From assembly GCA_018857735.1 (NCBI GenBank), contig JABMCL010001087.1:1027001-1091000 (forward strand): a DNA stretch of 64,000 nucleotides, in the 5' to 3' direction. The translations under genes were made by a program, and so were the position numbers. The notes under the pieces are model-generated. The model worked only from the letters and a program-made list of their open reading frames with translations, did no database searches and was not told the DNA's origin. Positions 62,051 through 64,000 of this stretch are shown here, one piece after another; within the stretch, counting starts at the first letter, position 1; each line of letters starts with the position of its first letter. This DNA is from Alviniconcha marisindica (taxonomy: Eukaryota > Mollusca > Gastropoda > Provannidae).

Positions 62051-63790
62051 GTTGTGTTTGCTCACTGTGAAAACGAAGACAAAAAGTGCAGTCAGGTTCA
62101 AGTTCCATTTCATCAAACCTACGAACGTGAAAAATGAATTAGGCTTACTAGACCCTTTTTTTTCCTGTAGAGATAGTTGCAGCTCCCATCGATGTACACT
62201 TACGTTTCCTCCATTTCGCATTCGCAAGGCATGTTAAAAACAAAACAAACAAACAAAAACACAAACAAAAAGACCACCACAAAAAGTGGGTGGGTGGAAG
62301 GGGGAGTTGGGGGGAAGGGGGGGGCAGGAAAGAAATTGACGGCACTGAGCTTCTTACAATGAAAGAAGTATATGATAGCTGTATGTACCTGTGCCCTTCT
62401 TACAATGTGATATCTGATAGGGGAAGGGGAGTGGGGGTGGGGGGGGGAAGAAAGAAAGAAATTGCCGGCACAGAGCTTCTTACAATGAAATAATTATATG
62501 CTAACAGTATCTACCTGTGCCCTTCTTACAATGAAATAGTTAGTTGCTAACAGTATCTACCTGTGCCCTTCTTACAATGAGATGTATGGTAGCTATATAT
62601 AACTGTGCCCGGTTTCCAAACTTTAGCTTGGTCCTTATAAATGAAGCTGCACACCGATCGCGAAAATATAATTTGTCTTCGAAAAGGATGAAAACAATAC
62701 GATGAATTGGAACATTTCATTGCAAAAATGCCCTCCTCCCCCCGAAAATCTAATTATATCATAAAATGTGCAAGAGATGGATTTAGAAAATCCAACCGCT
62801 TTCAAAAATGAACAAGAACTGTATTTCCGCAGCTTCCAGTATTTCGCTGTTAGCGACGTGATGCATCAACATTTGACCATAATTATGTTCACACAATTTG
62901 ACATCCGCTTTATTGGTTATTGACACAATTTAGACGAAGACAATACGGATATCAGATTAAGTGATTACCACCAAGCTATATACAAAAACAAAGCATCCCC
63001 CCCCCAAAAAAAAAGAAAAAAAGAAGAAGGTATAAAACAATTCTCAATGCCGAATTTCCTTTTTAAGAATTAATAAAGTATTGCTATAACATACTGTATT
63101 GCATTGCATGAGGATAGCAAATTCTGCGTCTCGAGGTTACGAGAAATAACTTCCAGCGAAAACTGCAAACAAACCCTTTCGCTTGTGCATGTACATGTCA
63201 ATTTAATGGACATGTAACAAAAGTTGAAACCTTAAGAACATTAATTTTTGTTACGTTCATTTCTATTTCTGCAAAGTCGGTCTTAGTATTTTCATTTATT
63301 TCTAATTTTCAGCAACGCAATTTTGCTTTCAAATCTTTGGCTCATTCGAAATGGCGACAGTTTGCACATGGAGCAGCATTTCCTATGCAGATGGGGAAAT
63401 AATATACTTGGATGATTCGTCTGGCTATTCACAATTTGAACTTATATTTTACTTGGAAATTTATTCAGATGGACAGCATTTGCAGCTGAAATTCGCGTCA
63501 ACAGTCGGACCTGTGCTTGTCTAACGATGGCAACCGATAGCTGGCGTTTCGGTCTTCAGTTGGATTTTTCAGATATCCCGTTCAGTTACTGCAAACATTT
63601 TTATTCAGAATTTAAAACTGTTCCTCCATAACATTACATTCAACCTGTACTATCAATCTTCAAAGTAAAAATTGACATTCGCAACGACAATCGACATAAA
63701 AAAGTTCAATAGGTCACTCAAAATATAACAATAACACTTTCGGTATTTTGAACGGCAGCAATTTTCCCCCAATACTCTGCTCTGCATACC
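62051..63790 (-). other. 5' UTR intron with local duplications
   Basis: On the minus strand, TTCGTTTTCACAG followed by TGAGCAAACACAAC and the start ATG shows a 3' splice site 14 bases before the start codon (exon 62064-62002). The intron holds three to four copies of a CTTACAATGAAAT / TACCTGTGCCCTT motif at about 62350-62590 and two G-rich purine tracts. Confidence 0.6.
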
Positions 63791-63897
63791 TTGGTCTCGG
63801 CGCAAGACTTTTCGCAACAGTTCACGAATGACTTCAGCAACCCGTGGGCGATGATCGTGGGAATAGTTGAAAGAGTTCTTCGGTCGTGACTTTTATA
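63790..63897 (-). promoter_or_regulatory. TATA promoter and non-coding first exon
   Basis: Minus-strand GTGTATAAAAGTC (TATAAAA at 63897-63891) is followed, about 30 bases on, by ATG-free sequence from about 63865. That sequence ends GAGACCAAG at 63790, next to a GTATGC donor. This fits a non-coding first exon of about 75 bases spliced to the acceptor at 62064. A focused TATA promoter suggests tissue-restricted or inducible expression (inference). Confidence 0.6.
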
Positions 63898-64000
63898 CAC
63901 CTTGGTGCCAGAATATTTACTCAGGTGTTGGACTTAAAAAACAAAACAAAAAACAAAACAAACAAGCATTCGATTGAATGATCTGAAGGCTTCGACGCCA

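Overview
The window is eukaryotic nuclear DNA from an animal. Genes have GT/AG introns, the spacers are AT-rich, and microsatellites, tandem repeats and non-autonomous transposons are dense. The protein sequences, the TGACCTTGA-rich repeats and the CR1/L2-like LINE fragments suggest a lophotrochozoan, most likely a mollusc and perhaps a marine gastropod. That placement is inference.

Four genes can be supported, plus the end of a fifth. (1) At 248-308 (+) lies a probable last exon of an unrecognised gene. (2) At 8342-10648 (+) is an intronless 768-codon gene with two alpha-crystallin (small heat-shock) domains separated by a long acidic linker. It is preceded by heat-shock elements, a TATA box and an initiator. 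(3) At 12508-26044 (-) is PIH1D1, the R2TP co-chaperone subunit, rebuilt as ten coding exons (320 aa) with every splice phase matching. (4) At 26256-44081 (+) is ALDH16A1, rebuilt as fourteen coding exons (823 aa). Its start codon is 212 bases from that of PIH1D1, so the two genes are divergent from one short promoter. (5) At 52790-62050 (-), with a non-coding first exon at about 63790-63865, is a secreted cysteine-rich glycoprotein of 334 aa. Its N-terminus resembles a von Willebrand type D module, and I cannot name the family.

Layout: 0.3-7.4 kb is intergenic, with a 443-bp fold-back element. 7.4-12.1 kb is the heat-shock gene with its promoter and 3' UTR. 12.3-26.0 kb is PIH1D1, whose introns hold a LINE end, a MITE and a 2.4-kb TIR element. 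26.0-26.3 kb is the shared promoter. 26.3-44.1 kb is ALDH16A1, with a 0.5-kb MITE, a 2.3-kb TIR element and an 80-bp satellite in introns. 44.1-52.6 kb is 3' UTR and intergenic sequence with a ten-copy 41-bp minisatellite. 52.7-63.9 kb is the secreted-protein gene, whose introns are full of tandem arrays. One of those arrays has multiplied the 3' splice site of coding exon 2.

Functionally, the heat-shock protein and PIH1D1 are both protein-homeostasis genes lying tail to tail. ALDH16A1 has two ALDH domains, and in the first the catalytic cysteine position is asparagine, so it is probably a non-enzymatic ALDH homologue. I saw no bacterial-type operon, CRISPR array, rRNA or intact tRNA gene.
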